From: JAMCRM01 sp035561075
Lineage (GTDB): Bacteria; Acidobacteriota; Terriglobia; Bryobacterales; Bryobacteraceae
Direction of reading: 5' to 3'
Length of the DNA stretch: 64,000 nucleotides
Assembly: GCA_035561075.1 (NCBI GenBank)
Contig: DATMYF010000013.1
Location: 1-64,000, forward strand
This document shows, one piece after another, positions 27,003 through 35,744 of the stretch. Made by a program: the position numbers and the translations under genes. Position 1 is the stretch's first letter. Every line of letters begins with the position of its first letter. The notes under the pieces are model-generated. The model was not told the DNA's origin and searched no databases. It saw only the letters and a list, made by a program, of their open reading frames with translations.

Positions 27003-28390
27003 AAGTACAACTCCTCGAAGCCCCGCGAATGCCGCCCGAACCACTCCGCCAGCCGCTCGTAAGTAGCCTGCCGCGGCGCGGGCGCTGCGATTTCAATTCC
27101 GAGCAACTCCCTCACCACCCCGGGCGACTCCAGCGCTCCGTGCAGATACGTGCCCATCACACACCCGGCCCGGATGCCTTCGGTGCCGCCGTCCGGGAGC
27201 ACCGCAAACGGCACGGCATCCGGCGGCCGCGACGTCTTCCCCATGTGGATCTCGTACCCGGTAAACGGAACGCCCGCCGGCGTGACCGCATCCACCGTCC
27301 GCACCGTCTTCACCGCTTGCATCACCGTGCGGACCGGCAGCAGTCCCAGCCCGCGGGCTTCCCGGGCGCTCGATTCGGCCGTGTGCGGGTCTTCGATCGA
27401 CTCCCCCATCATCTGATAACCGCCGCAGACCCCCAGCACCATACCTCCGGCGCGCGCGTGTTCCGCCACCCAAGCGTCGAGACCGGCGGCCCGCATCCAC
27501 GCCAGATCGTCGATGGTGCTCTTTGCACCCGGCAGGATGATGCAATCGTAGGCGGCGTCGGTCGGTCGCGTGACCCACTCGACAAAGGGCGCGAGCAGCC
27601 GGAAATCCGTGGAATTCGAAACATGCGGCAGCCGGACGATGGCGATCCGCGGACGGCCCGGGGTCCTCGGCTCGTCGAGCCACAAGCAGTCCTCCGCATC
27701 GATCGCGGCATCGTCGAGCATTGGAAAGACGCCCAAACAGGGGCGGGAGGTGCGTTGTTCCAAAATCCGCACGCCGTCCTCGAACAGCGCGGGGTCGCCG
27801 CGGAAACGGTTCACCGCGAACGAGCGGAAGAGGCTCCGATCAACATCGTCCAGCAGAGTCAACGTACCCACGATGGACGCGAACACGCCGCCGCGGTCGA
27901 TGTCGGCCACCAGCAGCGCGGGTGCTTCCAGCCGGCGCGCGAGCCCCAGGTTCGTCAAATCGCGATCCCGCAGGTTCAACTCCGCCACGCTGCCGGCGCC
28001 CTCGATGACAATGTACTCGTATTGCCCGGCGAGGCGTCCGTATGACTCCAGTACACGCTCGAAGAGAAGGTCGAAGTGTTCGCGATACTCGCACGGGCCG
28101 CCCCACACCGTGCCTTCGAGCACCACCTGGCTGCCCTCGCCCGAGGGCTTCAGCAGGATGGGGTTCATGTCCGTGGATGGCTCGACGCCGCACGCCTCGG
28201 CCTGCACGGCTTGGGCTCGGCCGATCTCCCCGCCTCCGCGGCAGACGTGCGAATTGTTCGACAGGTTCTGTGCCTTGAAGGGCGCCACCCGGAAGCCGCG
28301 TGCGCGCAGCCACCCGCAGATCGCGGTAGCCATCCAGCTCTTGCCGGCATGGGATGCTGTGCCGCCCACAAAGATCGGCCTGGCCTTCAT
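26999..28390 (-). CDS. cobQ: cobyric acid synthase
   Basis: CobQ/CbiP amidates side chains b, d, e and g of adenosylcobyrinic acid diamide, using glutamine and ATP. The 463-residue protein has the dethiobiotin-synthetase-like ATPase region (GTASHAGKSWMATAICGWLR, then FKAQNLSNNSHV) and a glutamine amidotransferase domain with nucleophile Cys in VLGVCGGYQMMG. It follows a cobalamin riboswitch and heads the B12 uptake operon, so its expression should fall when coenzyme B12 is plentiful. Confidence 0.95.
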   Translation of the reverse strand: MKARPIFVGGTASHAGKSWMATAICGWLRARGFRVAPFKAQNLSNNSHVCRGGGEIGRAQAVQAEACGVEPSTDMNPILLKPSGEGSQVVLEGTVWGGPCEYREHFDLLFERVLESYGRLAGQYEYIVIEGAGSVAELNLRDRDLTNLGLARRLEAPALLVADIDRGGVFASIVGTLTLLDDVDRSLFRSFAVNRFRGDPALFEDGVRILEQRTSRPCLGVFPMLDDAAIDAEDCLWLDEPRTPGRPRIAIVRLPHVSNSTDFRLLAPFVEWVTRPTDAAYDCIILPGAKSTIDDLAWMRAAGLDAWVAEHARAGGMVLGVCGGYQMMGESIEDPHTAESSAREARGLGLLPVRTVMQAVKTVRTVDAVTPAGVPFTGYEIHMGKTSRPPDAVPFAVLPDGGTEGIRAGCVMGTYLHGALESPGVVRELLGIEIAAPAPRQATYERLAEWFGRHSRGFEELYL

Positions 28391-28497
28391 GCGGGCACCT
28401 GTATGAATGGAATTCTGACGGACGGGAGCCAGTTTCTCACCACGCCTCCCTCCCCGGAGGCTGTATTGAGTCCACGGTCCGGAAGGGCCATGGGCTT

Positions 28498-28672
28498 ACC
28501 GGCAGGTCTTCGGACTCGCAGGCAAACGGCTCAACCTACTTGCCGCGGCTTCCCAGCTCTCTTCGAGCCAGTGCCATCGCACGGCGTTCGTTCCTGCTTA
28601 CCGCTGCGGGGCAGTCCCGGAGTCACACCGGGTTCCCTTTTGCGTCCGATTACTCGGACGACCGGCAGCAAA
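28498..28672 (-). promoter_or_regulatory. cobalamin riboswitch
   Basis: Read on the minus strand, the leader carries GGGAACCCGGTGTGACTCCG, then GGGACTGCCCCGCAGCGGTAA, a B12-box-like GATGGCACTGG, and GAAGACCTGCCGGT at the 3' end. These are the conserved blocks of the AdoCbl riboswitch in the right order and spacing. It ends about 108 bases before cobQ. A purine-rich segment (CCTCCGGGGAGGGAGG) lies in the interval and may be part of the expression platform. Confidence 0.95.
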
Positions 28673-28739
28673 TCGTAGGTTAACACATGGCCCTCTCCGG
28701 GGACCCGTCCCGACGGTACACTAACGGGGAGAGTTCACC

Positions 28740-30236
28740 ATGAATCGACCCACCAGGCGTACTTTCCTGAGTACCGCAGCCGCGGGCGCGGGCGCGCTTC
28801 GAGCCGCCGCCCCTGCCGCCGGGCGGCGCAACGTGATCTTCATCCTGAGCGATGATCATCGCTACGACGCGCTCGGCTTCCTTGGAGGCCAGCGCTTCCT
28901 GCGCACGCCCCACCTGGATTCGCTGGCTCGCGACGGAGCGCATGTGCGGAACGCGTTCGTCACCACCGCGCTGTGCTCTCCCAGCCGTGCCACCATCCTG
29001 ACGGGACGCTATGCCCACGGCCACCGGATCGTCGACAACAACACCCCCATCCCCGCTGGTACCAGGTTCTTCCCCAGCCTGCTGCAGAAAGCCGGCTACC
29101 GCACCGGCTTCATCGGGAAATGGCACATGGGGCACGAGGGCGACCACCCGCAACCGGGCTTCGACCACTGGGTGAGCTTCCGCGGCCAGGGCACCTACCT
29201 GCCCTCGAAGGACGGCCTCAACATAAATGGCAAAAAAGTGCCACAAAAGGGCTACTTAACGGACGAATTAACCGATTATGCGCTCCAGTGGCTCGACTCC
29301 GGGCCCCGGAACCAGCCCTATTTCCTCTACTTGTCGCACAAGGCCGTACACGGGGAATTCATCCCCGCCGACCGCCACAAGGGCATGTACGCGAAGGAAA
29401 CCTTCGTGCCCCCTGCCACCATGGCCGCCGACGGCGACTACGCCCGAGGCCGCCCCATGTGGGTGCGGAATCAGCGCAACAGTTGGCACGGCGTCGAATT
29501 CCCGTACCACACCGATCTCGACGTCGGGGAGTATTACAAGCGCTACGCCGAAACCCTTGGAGCCGTCGACGACAGCGTAGGGCGCGTGCTCGACGCCCTA
29601 CGGCGGCGCGGCGAACTGGATTCCACCCTGCTCATCTACATGGGTGACAACGGCTTCGCTTTCGGGGAGCACGGCCTCATCGACAAGCGCACGGCGTACG
29701 AGGAATCCATGCGGGTACCCCTGATCGCGCGCTGCCCGGAGCTCTTCCAGGGCGGCCGCACGGTGCCCCAGATGGTGGCCAACCTGGATATCATGCCTAC
29801 GGTGCTCGAAGTGGCCGGTGTCCCAGCACCCGCGGGAATCGACGGCCGGAGCTTCCTGCCGCTTCTCGGCGGCGCCCGCGTGCCCTGGCGCGACACCTTG
29901 CTCTACGAGTACTACTGGGAGCGGAACTACCCCCAAACCCCCACCGTGCATGCGCTCCGCACGGACCGCTACAAGTACGTCCATTGCCACGGCATCTGGG
30001 ATGTGGACGAGTTATACGACCTTCAGGAAGATCCCCTGGAGAGCCATAACCTGATCTTCAGCCCGGAGCACAAGACGCTGATCGCGGAACTGAACCGGAA
30101 ACTGTTCGCGACGCTCGAGGAAACCGGCGGCATGAGCATCCCGCTCTATCCCGACCGCGGCGGGCAATCGAACCTGCGGCACGGCGGCCGTTCTCCCGCG
30201 GCGGACTTCCCGGCGGAGCTGAAGCGCAAACCGTGA
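28740..30236 (+). CDS. sulfatase, Tat-exported
   Basis: This 498-residue type I sulfatase has a twin-arginine leader (RPTRRTFLSTAAAGAGAL). The metal-binding aspartates are in FILSDDHRYDALG. The active-site motif LCSPSRATILTG contains Cys79, which must be oxidised to formylglycine. FIGKWHMGH and YMGDNGFAFGEHG are further family segments. Substrates are probably sulfated glycans outside the cytoplasm, consistent with the fucosidase elsewhere in the window. The required maturase is not in the window. Confidence 0.93.
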   Translation: MNRPTRRTFLSTAAAGAGALRAAAPAAGRRNVIFILSDDHRYDALGFLGGQRFLRTPHLDSLARDGAHVRNAFVTTALCSPSRATILTGRYAHGHRIVDNNTPIPAGTRFFPSLLQKAGYRTGFIGKWHMGHEGDHPQPGFDHWVSFRGQGTYLPSKDGLNINGKKVPQKGYLTDELTDYALQWLDSGPRNQPYFLYLSHKAVHGEFIPADRHKGMYAKETFVPPATMAADGDYARGRPMWVRNQRNSWHGVEFPYHTDLDVGEYYKRYAETLGAVDDSVGRVLDALRRRGELDSTLLIYMGDNGFAFGEHGLIDKRTAYEESMRVPLIARCPELFQGGRTVPQMVANLDIMPTVLEVAGVPAPAGIDGRSFLPLLGGARVPWRDTLLYEYYWERNYPQTPTVHALRTDRYKYVHCHGIWDVDELYDLQEDPLESHNLIFSPEHKTLIAELNRKLFATLEETGGMSIPLYPDRGGQSNLRHGGRSPAADFPAELKRKP

Positions 30237-30307
30237 TCCAAGGCTACGTGTAATTTGCACTTAGTCGCGCCGCGATGCTGAGGTGAACCTCGAAGGAGAA
30301 CCTGTCT

Positions 30308-30576
30308 ATGCGAATCGCAGTGCCCACCGACGACGGCCACCAGTGCACGCACGGCGAGGCGCACACCGGCCATAGCCACTCGACCATTGTGGACGCGCTT
30401 GCCGGCTGCCAAGTGGTCTGTGCGGCGGAATGGGCGGCCGTGCCGCCGAGGCACTCGGGACGGCGGGGATTTCGGCCATAATGGTTGCGCCTTTGGGCAC
30501 GGCCGATGAGACCGTGTCGGCATGGCTGGGCGGTACGCTCCAGCAGTCGCCGGGCGGTTTCTGCCGCTGTCACTGA
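30308..30576 (+). pseudogene. NifX/NifB-type (dinitrogenase Fe-Mo cofactor domain) protein, frameshifted
   Basis: From ATG 30308, with AAGGAG upstream, the frame reads MRIAVPTDDG... and ends prematurely at TAA 30479. From about 30419 another frame continues as CGGMGGRAAEALGTAGI and VAPLGTADETVSAWLGG, stopping at 30576. Restoring one base near 30419 gives VVLCGGMGGRA, as expected for this family, for a product of about 89 residues rich in His and Cys at both ends. These small proteins bind metal clusters or cofactors. Either a recent one-base deletion or a sequencing error explains it. Confidence 0.7.
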
Positions 30577-30584
30577 GGGCGGTG

Positions 30585-31004
30585 TTACTTGCGGATGGCG
30601 GCGCGCCGCGTACTCGCGGGAACGGCGCGCACGTTCTTGACGAACCGCATCATGGACTTCGAAACATGCTCCAGAACGGTTGCCCACTCCTCCAGGTGCT
30701 GCTCGCCGGCGCGTGTAAGAGAATAGACGCGCCGCGCCGGCCCGCCCTGGTCCGTTTCCCATTCGGAAACGACCATGCCGTTGGCTTCGAGCTGTCGCAG
30801 GGTGCGGTACAGGGCCGCCCGCTCAATCTCCGCGTCCGTAAGGGCATGCTCCCGGAGCTCGCTCGCCAGATCGTATCCATAGGAACGGCCCTTCTTCCTG
30901 AGGAGCAGAAGGACCACCGGCTCCACGAAGCGGTACAGGTTGCCCATCGCACAAGTGCATGGGGTGTCCCCGTGTCGCTTGCATGGCCGTTGTGGCATTT
31001 CCAA
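30585..31004 (-). CDS. PadR family transcriptional regulator
   Basis: This 139-residue winged-helix repressor type shows YGYDLASELREH, then YRTLRQLEANGMVVSEWE and GGPARRVYSLTRAGEQHLEEW, the standard PadR core. The N-terminus adds a cysteine-rich segment (CKRHGDTPCTCAMGNLYRF) that could bind metal or a cluster. The gene is convergent with the NifX-like pseudogene (8 bases apart) and divergent from the thioesterase, so it may sense metal or redox state and regulate one of these neighbours. Confidence 0.88.
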   Translation of the reverse strand: MEMPQRPCKRHGDTPCTCAMGNLYRFVEPVVLLLLRKKGRSYGYDLASELREHALTDAEIERAALYRTLRQLEANGMVVSEWETDQGGPARRVYSLTRAGEQHLEEWATVLEHVSKSMMRFVKNVRAVPASTRRAAIRK

Positions 31005-31044
31005 CCCCCACTTTCACACTACCAGTATCCAAGGAGGACAGCCA

Positions 31045-31467
31045 TTGGATAACGGAACAGCCGTTCAGGCGGCACCCAACCAAAGCTGCTTCGCGTGCGG
31101 AAAAGAGAACCCGCATGGTCTCCGGATGAGCTTCGATGTAACGGAAGCGGGCCACGCAACCGCGGAATGGAGCCCTCCAGCAACGTTTGAGGGCTTCCGC
31201 GGCGTCATCCACGGCGGTATCGTCTCGACGATCCTCGACGAAGCCATGTCCAAGGCCGTGGTCTCGATGGGATGGCGTGCGCTGACCTGCGAGTTGCGGG
31301 TGCGCCTCCGCCGCCACGTGGCCACGGGCGAAACCATCCGGGTGCGGGCGCACGTGGTCGAGCGCACCAGGCGAAAGGTCACCACCGAAGCCGTGATCAC
31401 GGGTCCAGAGGGCGCCGAACGGGCGCACGCCTGGGCCGTTTTCATCATGCTGCGCGACGGCGGATAA
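31045..31467 (+). CDS. PaaI-type hotdog thioesterase
   Basis: This 140-residue hotdog-fold protein has CFACGKENPHGLRMSF at the N-terminus and the family motif GVIHGGIVSTILDEAMSKA. Members hydrolyse acyl-CoA thioesters; the substrate is unknown. The start is the TTG at 31045, with AAGGAGG 7 bases upstream; upstream residues to 30940 have no family resemblance and would overlap the PadR gene. The short divergent gap means that PadR could control it. Confidence 0.85.
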   Translation: MDNGTAVQAAPNQSCFACGKENPHGLRMSFDVTEAGHATAEWSPPATFEGFRGVIHGGIVSTILDEAMSKAVVSMGWRALTCELRVRLRRHVATGETIRVRAHVVERTRRKVTTEAVITGPEGAERAHAWAVFIMLRDGG

Positions 31468-31469
31468 TT

Positions 31470-31794
31470 CTCAGGCGCCCAAGTCCCAACGGCGGAAGTA
31501 GAGTGCCTGGCGCGCGATGGGCAAGGTGCGCTTTTCGAGTTCGCGCATCTCCGCCGCGCACGGCGGAGTGAAGGACGAGGCGAACGCCACGTTCTGCTCA
31601 AGCTGCGCCACCGTATCTACCCCGTGATCGTCGTGCTGACAGGCAGCGACAGATTTCCGGCTGCTGCTCGGGCGGGGGCGGTACCCACGTGGCGAGCGCT
31701 CGGCCGCGGGTCGCCACCTTCATCGAAATCGCCCGATCTTCTTCTGCTGCGCCAGCGGCAGAAGGTGTTCGAGGAAACTCAGGTAGTGCCGGTG
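31470..31794 (-). pseudogene. decayed partial copy 1 of the aldo/keto reductase 3' end
   Basis: This segment closely matches the 3' part of the intact gene at 31948-32964, from its last codons (ggcgcccaagtcccaac) back to the region of the segment FLEHLLPLAQQKK. It lacks about 55 bases (equivalent to 32134-32188), creating the junction AGATTTCCGGCTG, and has point changes that break the frame. It has no start and is not expressed as an enzyme. Confidence 0.85.
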
Positions 31795-31795
31795 A

Positions 31796-31944
31796 CGGAG
31801 TTCGCGCATCTCCGCCGCGCACAGCGGCGTGAAGGACGAGGCGAACGCCACGTTCTGCTCAAGCTGCGCCACCGTATCTACCCCGATGATCGTCGTGCTG
31901 ACCGGCAGCAACAGATTTCCGGCTGCTGCCCGGGCGGGGGCGGC
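31796..31944 (-). pseudogene. decayed partial copy 2 of the aldo/keto reductase 3' end
   Basis: A second, shorter copy corresponds to the C-terminal part of the adjacent intact gene but lacks the final 65 or so bases. It shares the same 55-base internal deletion junction (AGATTTCCGGCTG) as copy 1, so one copy derives from the other rather than independently from the intact gene. It abuts the stop of the intact gene. Confidence 0.85.
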
Positions 31945-31947
31945 GTT

Positions 31948-32964
31948 TCAGGCGCCCAAGTCCCAACGCCGGAAGTAGAGCGCCTGGCGCGCGATCGGCA
32001 AGGTGCGCTTTTCTAGTTCGCGCATCTCCGCCGCGCACAGCGGCGTGAAGGACGAGGCGAACGCCACGTTCTGCTCAAGCTGCGCCACCGTATCTACCCC
32101 GATGATCGTCGTGCTGACAGGCAGCGACAGATTGTAGGAGAGCGCTTCCTGTATGGTGAGGGTCCCGGGGAGCCGCGTACGCATGCGTTCCGGCTGCTGC
32201 TCGGGCGGGGGCGGTACCCAGGTGGAGAGCACGCGGCCGCGGGTCGCCACCTTCATCGAAATGGTCCCCATCTTCTTCTGCTGTGCCAGCGGCAGAAGGT
32301 GTTCGAGGAAACTCAGGTAGTGCCGGTCGGCGGCGTTGATCGCCATCAGGATGGTATCGAATGGGAACCGCCTGATGGCCTCCGCCAGAACGTTCGGCTC
32401 AAAGTGGCCGGTAACCCCCACGAAGCTCGCCACGCCTTCGTCGCGCGCCTTCGCGATGGCACGGATGGCTCCGTCGGATGCGAAGATTTGCTCAAGCTCC
32501 TTGTTGGTCTGCAGATTGTGGATCTGCCATAGGTTCAGGTGATCCGTCTGCATGTTCGCAAGCGTCTTCTCCAGCAGCCGCATGGAGCCGTCGTAGGTGC
32601 GGTCGGCGGTCTTGCTGGTGATAAAGGTTTCCTTACGGCGAGACTTCAACACCATACCGATGTGCTTCTCGCTGGTCCCGTTGCCGTAGCCCGCGGCGGA
32701 ATCGATGTAGTTGATGCCCAAGTCAAGCGCCCGGTTGATGATGGCCTGAGATGCGTCCTCCTTGCCCGGGATCTCAAGGGTTGCCTGGCCCCCAAGGCTG
32801 AGGATTCCCACACGATAGCCCGTGCGGCCCAGGTTGTTCATGGGCATGGCCTGGTGTGTCCGAGGATTAAAAGGCAGCGGGCGCTTTCCCGAGACCGGCG
32901 CCGCCACGGCACCCGCGGCCACCAGTCCGGTTCCCAAAAATCCCCGGCGATTGATTCGATTCAT
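31948..32964 (-). CDS. aldo/keto reductase, Tat-exported
   Basis: This is a 338-residue (alpha/beta)8 oxidoreductase. It begins with a twin-arginine leader (NRINRRGFLGTGLVAAGAVA). The core shows LGINYIDSAAGYGNGTSEKH (catalytic Asp and Tyr), FITSKTADRTYDG with the catalytic lysine, and LNLWQIHNLQTNKE with the histidine, so the tetrad is intact. Many acidobacterial and planctomycete genomes carry such exported forms of unknown substrate. Two decayed copies of its 3' end lie just downstream. Confidence 0.92.
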   Translation of the reverse strand: MNRINRRGFLGTGLVAAGAVAAPVSGKRPLPFNPRTHQAMPMNNLGRTGYRVGILSLGGQATLEIPGKEDASQAIINRALDLGINYIDSAAGYGNGTSEKHIGMVLKSRRKETFITSKTADRTYDGSMRLLEKTLANMQTDHLNLWQIHNLQTNKELEQIFASDGAIRAIAKARDEGVASFVGVTGHFEPNVLAEAIRRFPFDTILMAINAADRHYLSFLEHLLPLAQQKKMGTISMKVATRGRVLSTWVPPPPEQQPERMRTRLPGTLTIQEALSYNLSLPVSTTIIGVDTVAQLEQNVAFASSFTPLCAAEMRELEKRTLPIARQALYFRRWDLGA

Positions 32965-33089
32965 ACATGCCCTCCAAGAGCATGGTACCGGAAACCTGGG
33001 CGCACCGGCGGGGGCGAGCTTTTTCCAATCGATTGCACGCGCTTAGAAGTAAGGTCGCGAGGCCAATTCAGAACTCAGAGGTATCTCCC

Positions 33090-33860
33090 ATGAAAAAGAC
33101 AATGGTGCTGGCGTACGGCATTTTCGCCTACGCGGTTTTCTTCGTCACATTCCTATATGCCATGGGATTTGTGGCGAATATGGCGGTGCCGAAGTCGATC
33201 GACTCCGGCGAGACCGGGCCGGTGCTCGCCGCCGTCCTGATCAACTCCCTGCTGCTCGGATCGTTCGCCGTGCAGCACACCATCATGGCGCGCCGCTCGT
33301 TCAAGAAGTGGGTCACCCGCTATATCCCGGCTGCCGTGGAGCGCAGCACGTTCGTGCTGGTGGCCAGCGCCATCCTGGCGATCACGTTCTGGCAATGGCG
33401 CCCGATGACCGGGATCGTCTGGCGGGTGGAAGGGGAAGAGGCCCGGCTTGTGCTGAACGTGATTTACTGGTTCGGCTGGTTCCTGGTTTTGTTTTCGTCA
33501 TTCCTGATCAACCACTTCGACCTGTTCGGACTGCGGCAGGTCTACCTGGAGTTCCGGAACCGGCCCGTCCAGCCGCTGGTGTTCCGGATGACCGGGCTAT
33601 ACAAGCTAGTCAGGCATCCGCTGCTGCTCGGCTTCCTGATTGCCTTCTGGTCGGCGCCGGTAATGACGGAAGGCCGGCTGCTGTTCGCTACCCTAACCAC
33701 CGCGTACATCCTGGTGGGGATCCGCTTCGAAGAGCGCGACCTGGAGCACACGCACGGCGAAGTATACCGGGAATACCAGCGCAACGTCCCGATGCTGATC
33801 CCGTACCGCAAGCCGCCATCGCCGGCAGCGGGCACCGCTACGGCTGCTCGGCGGGCTTAA
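33090..33860 (+). CDS. mddA: methanethiol S-methyltransferase-like membrane protein (MddA type)
   Basis: This 256-residue protein with about five or six membrane helices matches the MddA layout. YAVFFVTFLYAMGFVANM and VPKSIDSG lie at the N-terminus, AVQHTIMARRSFKKW follows, then NHFDLFGLRQVYL, and a C-terminal isoprenylcysteine-methyltransferase-like part GLYKLVRHPLLLGFLIAFW with FEERDLEHTHGEVYREY. MddA methylates methanethiol to dimethyl sulfide using S-adenosylmethionine. The ATG at 33090 is chosen for its GAGG site and because upstream residues are not family-like. NnrU-like relatives are the main alternative. Confidence 0.8.
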   Translation: MKKTMVLAYGIFAYAVFFVTFLYAMGFVANMAVPKSIDSGETGPVLAAVLINSLLLGSFAVQHTIMARRSFKKWVTRYIPAAVERSTFVLVASAILAITFWQWRPMTGIVWRVEGEEARLVLNVIYWFGWFLVLFSSFLINHFDLFGLRQVYLEFRNRPVQPLVFRMTGLYKLVRHPLLLGFLIAFWSAPVMTEGRLLFATLTTAYILVGIRFEERDLEHTHGEVYREYQRNVPMLIPYRKPPSPAAGTATAARRA

Positions 33861-33931
33861 GCGGGCGCCACTCACCGCCTTCAGCAGGGCGGTCTCCTGT
33901 AGGCCCGCGTCGCAAGAAACGACCCGGGCCT

Positions 33932-34366
33932 TCAGGTGCGATCCGAAAGGTGCTCGCGCAAAAGACGCGCCGCCAGGGTGTTTCTTTGTTGCAGGACTCC
34001 TGTCACCAGATCTGCCGGCGCGACCTCCCGCCGCCCCGCGCTGTGCGCGGTCTTCTTCGCGGCCGCGATTACCCGGATGGCCTCATCGCTGAGCCGCAAG
34101 TCCTCCATGGGTGGGACGCGCCGGCCCGCAGGTTCTATGGCCTCAATGGTGCGCACCACGTTTTCCAGCGCGGCCCCAGTGACAAGCGCGGGTTCCTCCC
34201 GCAAGATGCCGAGCAGCAAGTGCTCTACCGTGATCTCGCGTCGCGAAAACGAGCTTGCCTCAGACCGTGCGAAGAAGAGGCATCGCCGGGCGGGTTCGGT
34301 CAGGGGACTCGAGTGCCGGGGATAGGCTCGGAGTAGAAAACGGTATATCCTCTCAGCGCTACTCAA
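33932..34366 (-). CDS. stand-alone Clp N-domain protein
   Basis: This 144-residue protein consists of a Clp amino-terminal (ClpN) repeat domain only: LFFARSEASSFSRREITVEHLLLGIL and, in the second repeat, EVAPADLVTGVLQQRN. It has no ATPase module. Such domains bind protein substrates or adaptors. The start is TTG at 34366, overlapping the stop of the upstream VWA gene as TTGA with AGGAGAG upstream, so the two are translated together. Confidence 0.78.
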   Translation of the reverse strand: MSSAERIYRFLLRAYPRHSSPLTEPARRCLFFARSEASSFSRREITVEHLLLGILREEPALVTGAALENVVRTIEAIEPAGRRVPPMEDLRLSDEAIRVIAAAKKTAHSAGRREVAPADLVTGVLQQRNTLAARLLREHLSDRT

Positions 34367-35655
34367 GGCTGCTCTCCTGGCTTAAGCCGGCGCCATCCGC
34401 CGCCCTCGGCAGGAGCGGACTGCTGGGCGGGCTGTGCGGGCTCGGCCGCCCGAGGCGGTTCTTCCACGCGCCTCCAGCCTCCCTCAGCCGGGGGGCTGGC
34501 TTCCGCCCGTTGCTCCACGGGACCCGAGGTGCCGTGCGATTCGTCCACGCCGCGCCGCCGCCTGGTGGTGGGAGCCTGGGTCGTGGGGGCCTGGCTGACC
34601 AGGGTGGGCTCAGGCGTTCCGGTGCCACCGCCGCCCAGATTCACCCGCCGGAACCGCACCTCGGCATTGGGGTACCGGCGGCGCGCGGCGTCCGCCAGTT
34701 CCACCTGGATGTTGCGTTCGCGACCGGGCTGAGCGGCTTCGGGCAGGTGATAGTGCAAAGCGTATCGCTGCCGGATGCGAGCCAGGGTCCACTCGAACGC
34801 GGAGGCCTCATCCACACGCAGGGTGTCGCCTCCGGTGCGGCGCGCGATCTCGACTGTGCCGGCCGAACTCGTATGGGGGCCGATCACCACCGGTCCCGGC
34901 ATGCGCCGGCCGGGGTAAGGATTGCCCAAGATGATATCGGGCCAGCCTCCGCCCGTCCGGCCGGGAATGGGACCGCCCATCCCGCCGGGCATACGGGAGC
35001 CACTCCGCATGGCATCAGGGGCAATCAGGGCGCTCAAAACAGCATCGGCATTCTCCAACGCCCGCGTCGTCCCGTCCACGTCGCGGCCTCGCTCGGTCTG
35101 GTCATCGGTCAGGATGACGACGGCCCGCCGTGCGTCGCGCCTCCCTTCCCGCCCTACGTACGCCGCCGCGTCGAGCAGAGCGCGGGTGATGTCCGTGCCT
35201 CCGTTGAAGGTCTCCTGGCTAAGCAGCGCCTCAAACGCGCGCTCCACCTCACTGCGGTTGGCGCGAAAGGGCAGGCGCAGGCGCGAAGCGCGGTCGAAAA
35301 CCATGATGGCCACGCGGTCGCCCTCCCCGAGCACCTGCAATGCCTGGTGCGCGGCTGAGGCGATGCGCTCCACGTGCGATCGCATGCTCCCGCTCACGTC
35401 CAGCAGCAGCAGGATATCGACCGGCATCTCCTCACTGGCGAAATTGCTGATTTGCCGGATCTCTCCGTTATCGCGCAATATAAAGTCTTCGACGTGGAGG
35501 CCGGTGATGGCCCGGTTCTCGCGATCGAGCACCTGGGTGTCTACACGCACCAGGGCTACGTCGCTGCGAAACACAATTGGTTCCTGGGCCGCGGCGCCGG
35601 GGAGCAGGACTCCCCACGCCAGCGCAAACGGCAGCAGGCAAGCGGAGCGGATCAT
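34363..35655 (-). CDS. acidobacterial VWFA-related exported protein
   Basis: This 430-residue protein has a signal peptide (to about AAAQ at residue 24). An N-terminal strand-rich region follows (VALVRVDTQVLDRENRAITG), then a VWA domain with intact MIDAS DVSGSMRSHVERI and TDITRALLDAA. The C-terminal 100 residues are low-complexity, rich in Pro, Thr, Gly and Arg. The combination is typical of a large VWFA-related family in Acidobacteria of unknown function. It is coupled to the ClpN gene. Confidence 0.88.
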   Translation of the reverse strand: MIRSACLLPFALAWGVLLPGAAAQEPIVFRSDVALVRVDTQVLDRENRAITGLHVEDFILRDNGEIRQISNFASEEMPVDILLLLDVSGSMRSHVERIASAAHQALQVLGEGDRVAIMVFDRASRLRLPFRANRSEVERAFEALLSQETFNGGTDITRALLDAAAYVGREGRRDARRAVVILTDDQTERGRDVDGTTRALENADAVLSALIAPDAMRSGSRMPGGMGGPIPGRTGGGWPDIILGNPYPGRRMPGPVVIGPHTSSAGTVEIARRTGGDTLRVDEASAFEWTLARIRQRYALHYHLPEAAQPGRERNIQVELADAARRRYPNAEVRFRRVNLGGGGTGTPEPTLVSQAPTTQAPTTRRRRGVDESHGTSGPVEQRAEASPPAEGGWRRVEEPPRAAEPAQPAQQSAPAEGGGWRRLKPGEQP

Positions 35656-35744
35656 CAGGTACTCACTTTCCGGCCCCTGCGCGGAGGAATAGAGGGCTGC
35701 TTTGTTCTACGCGGCAGCCGCCCTGCACGTTTCGTATGCCTGCT

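Noticed and set aside
33867..33895. Hairpin ACCGCC-N8-GGCGGT between convergent mddA and ClpN genes
   Set aside because: There is no T-run on either side, so intrinsic termination is not supported.
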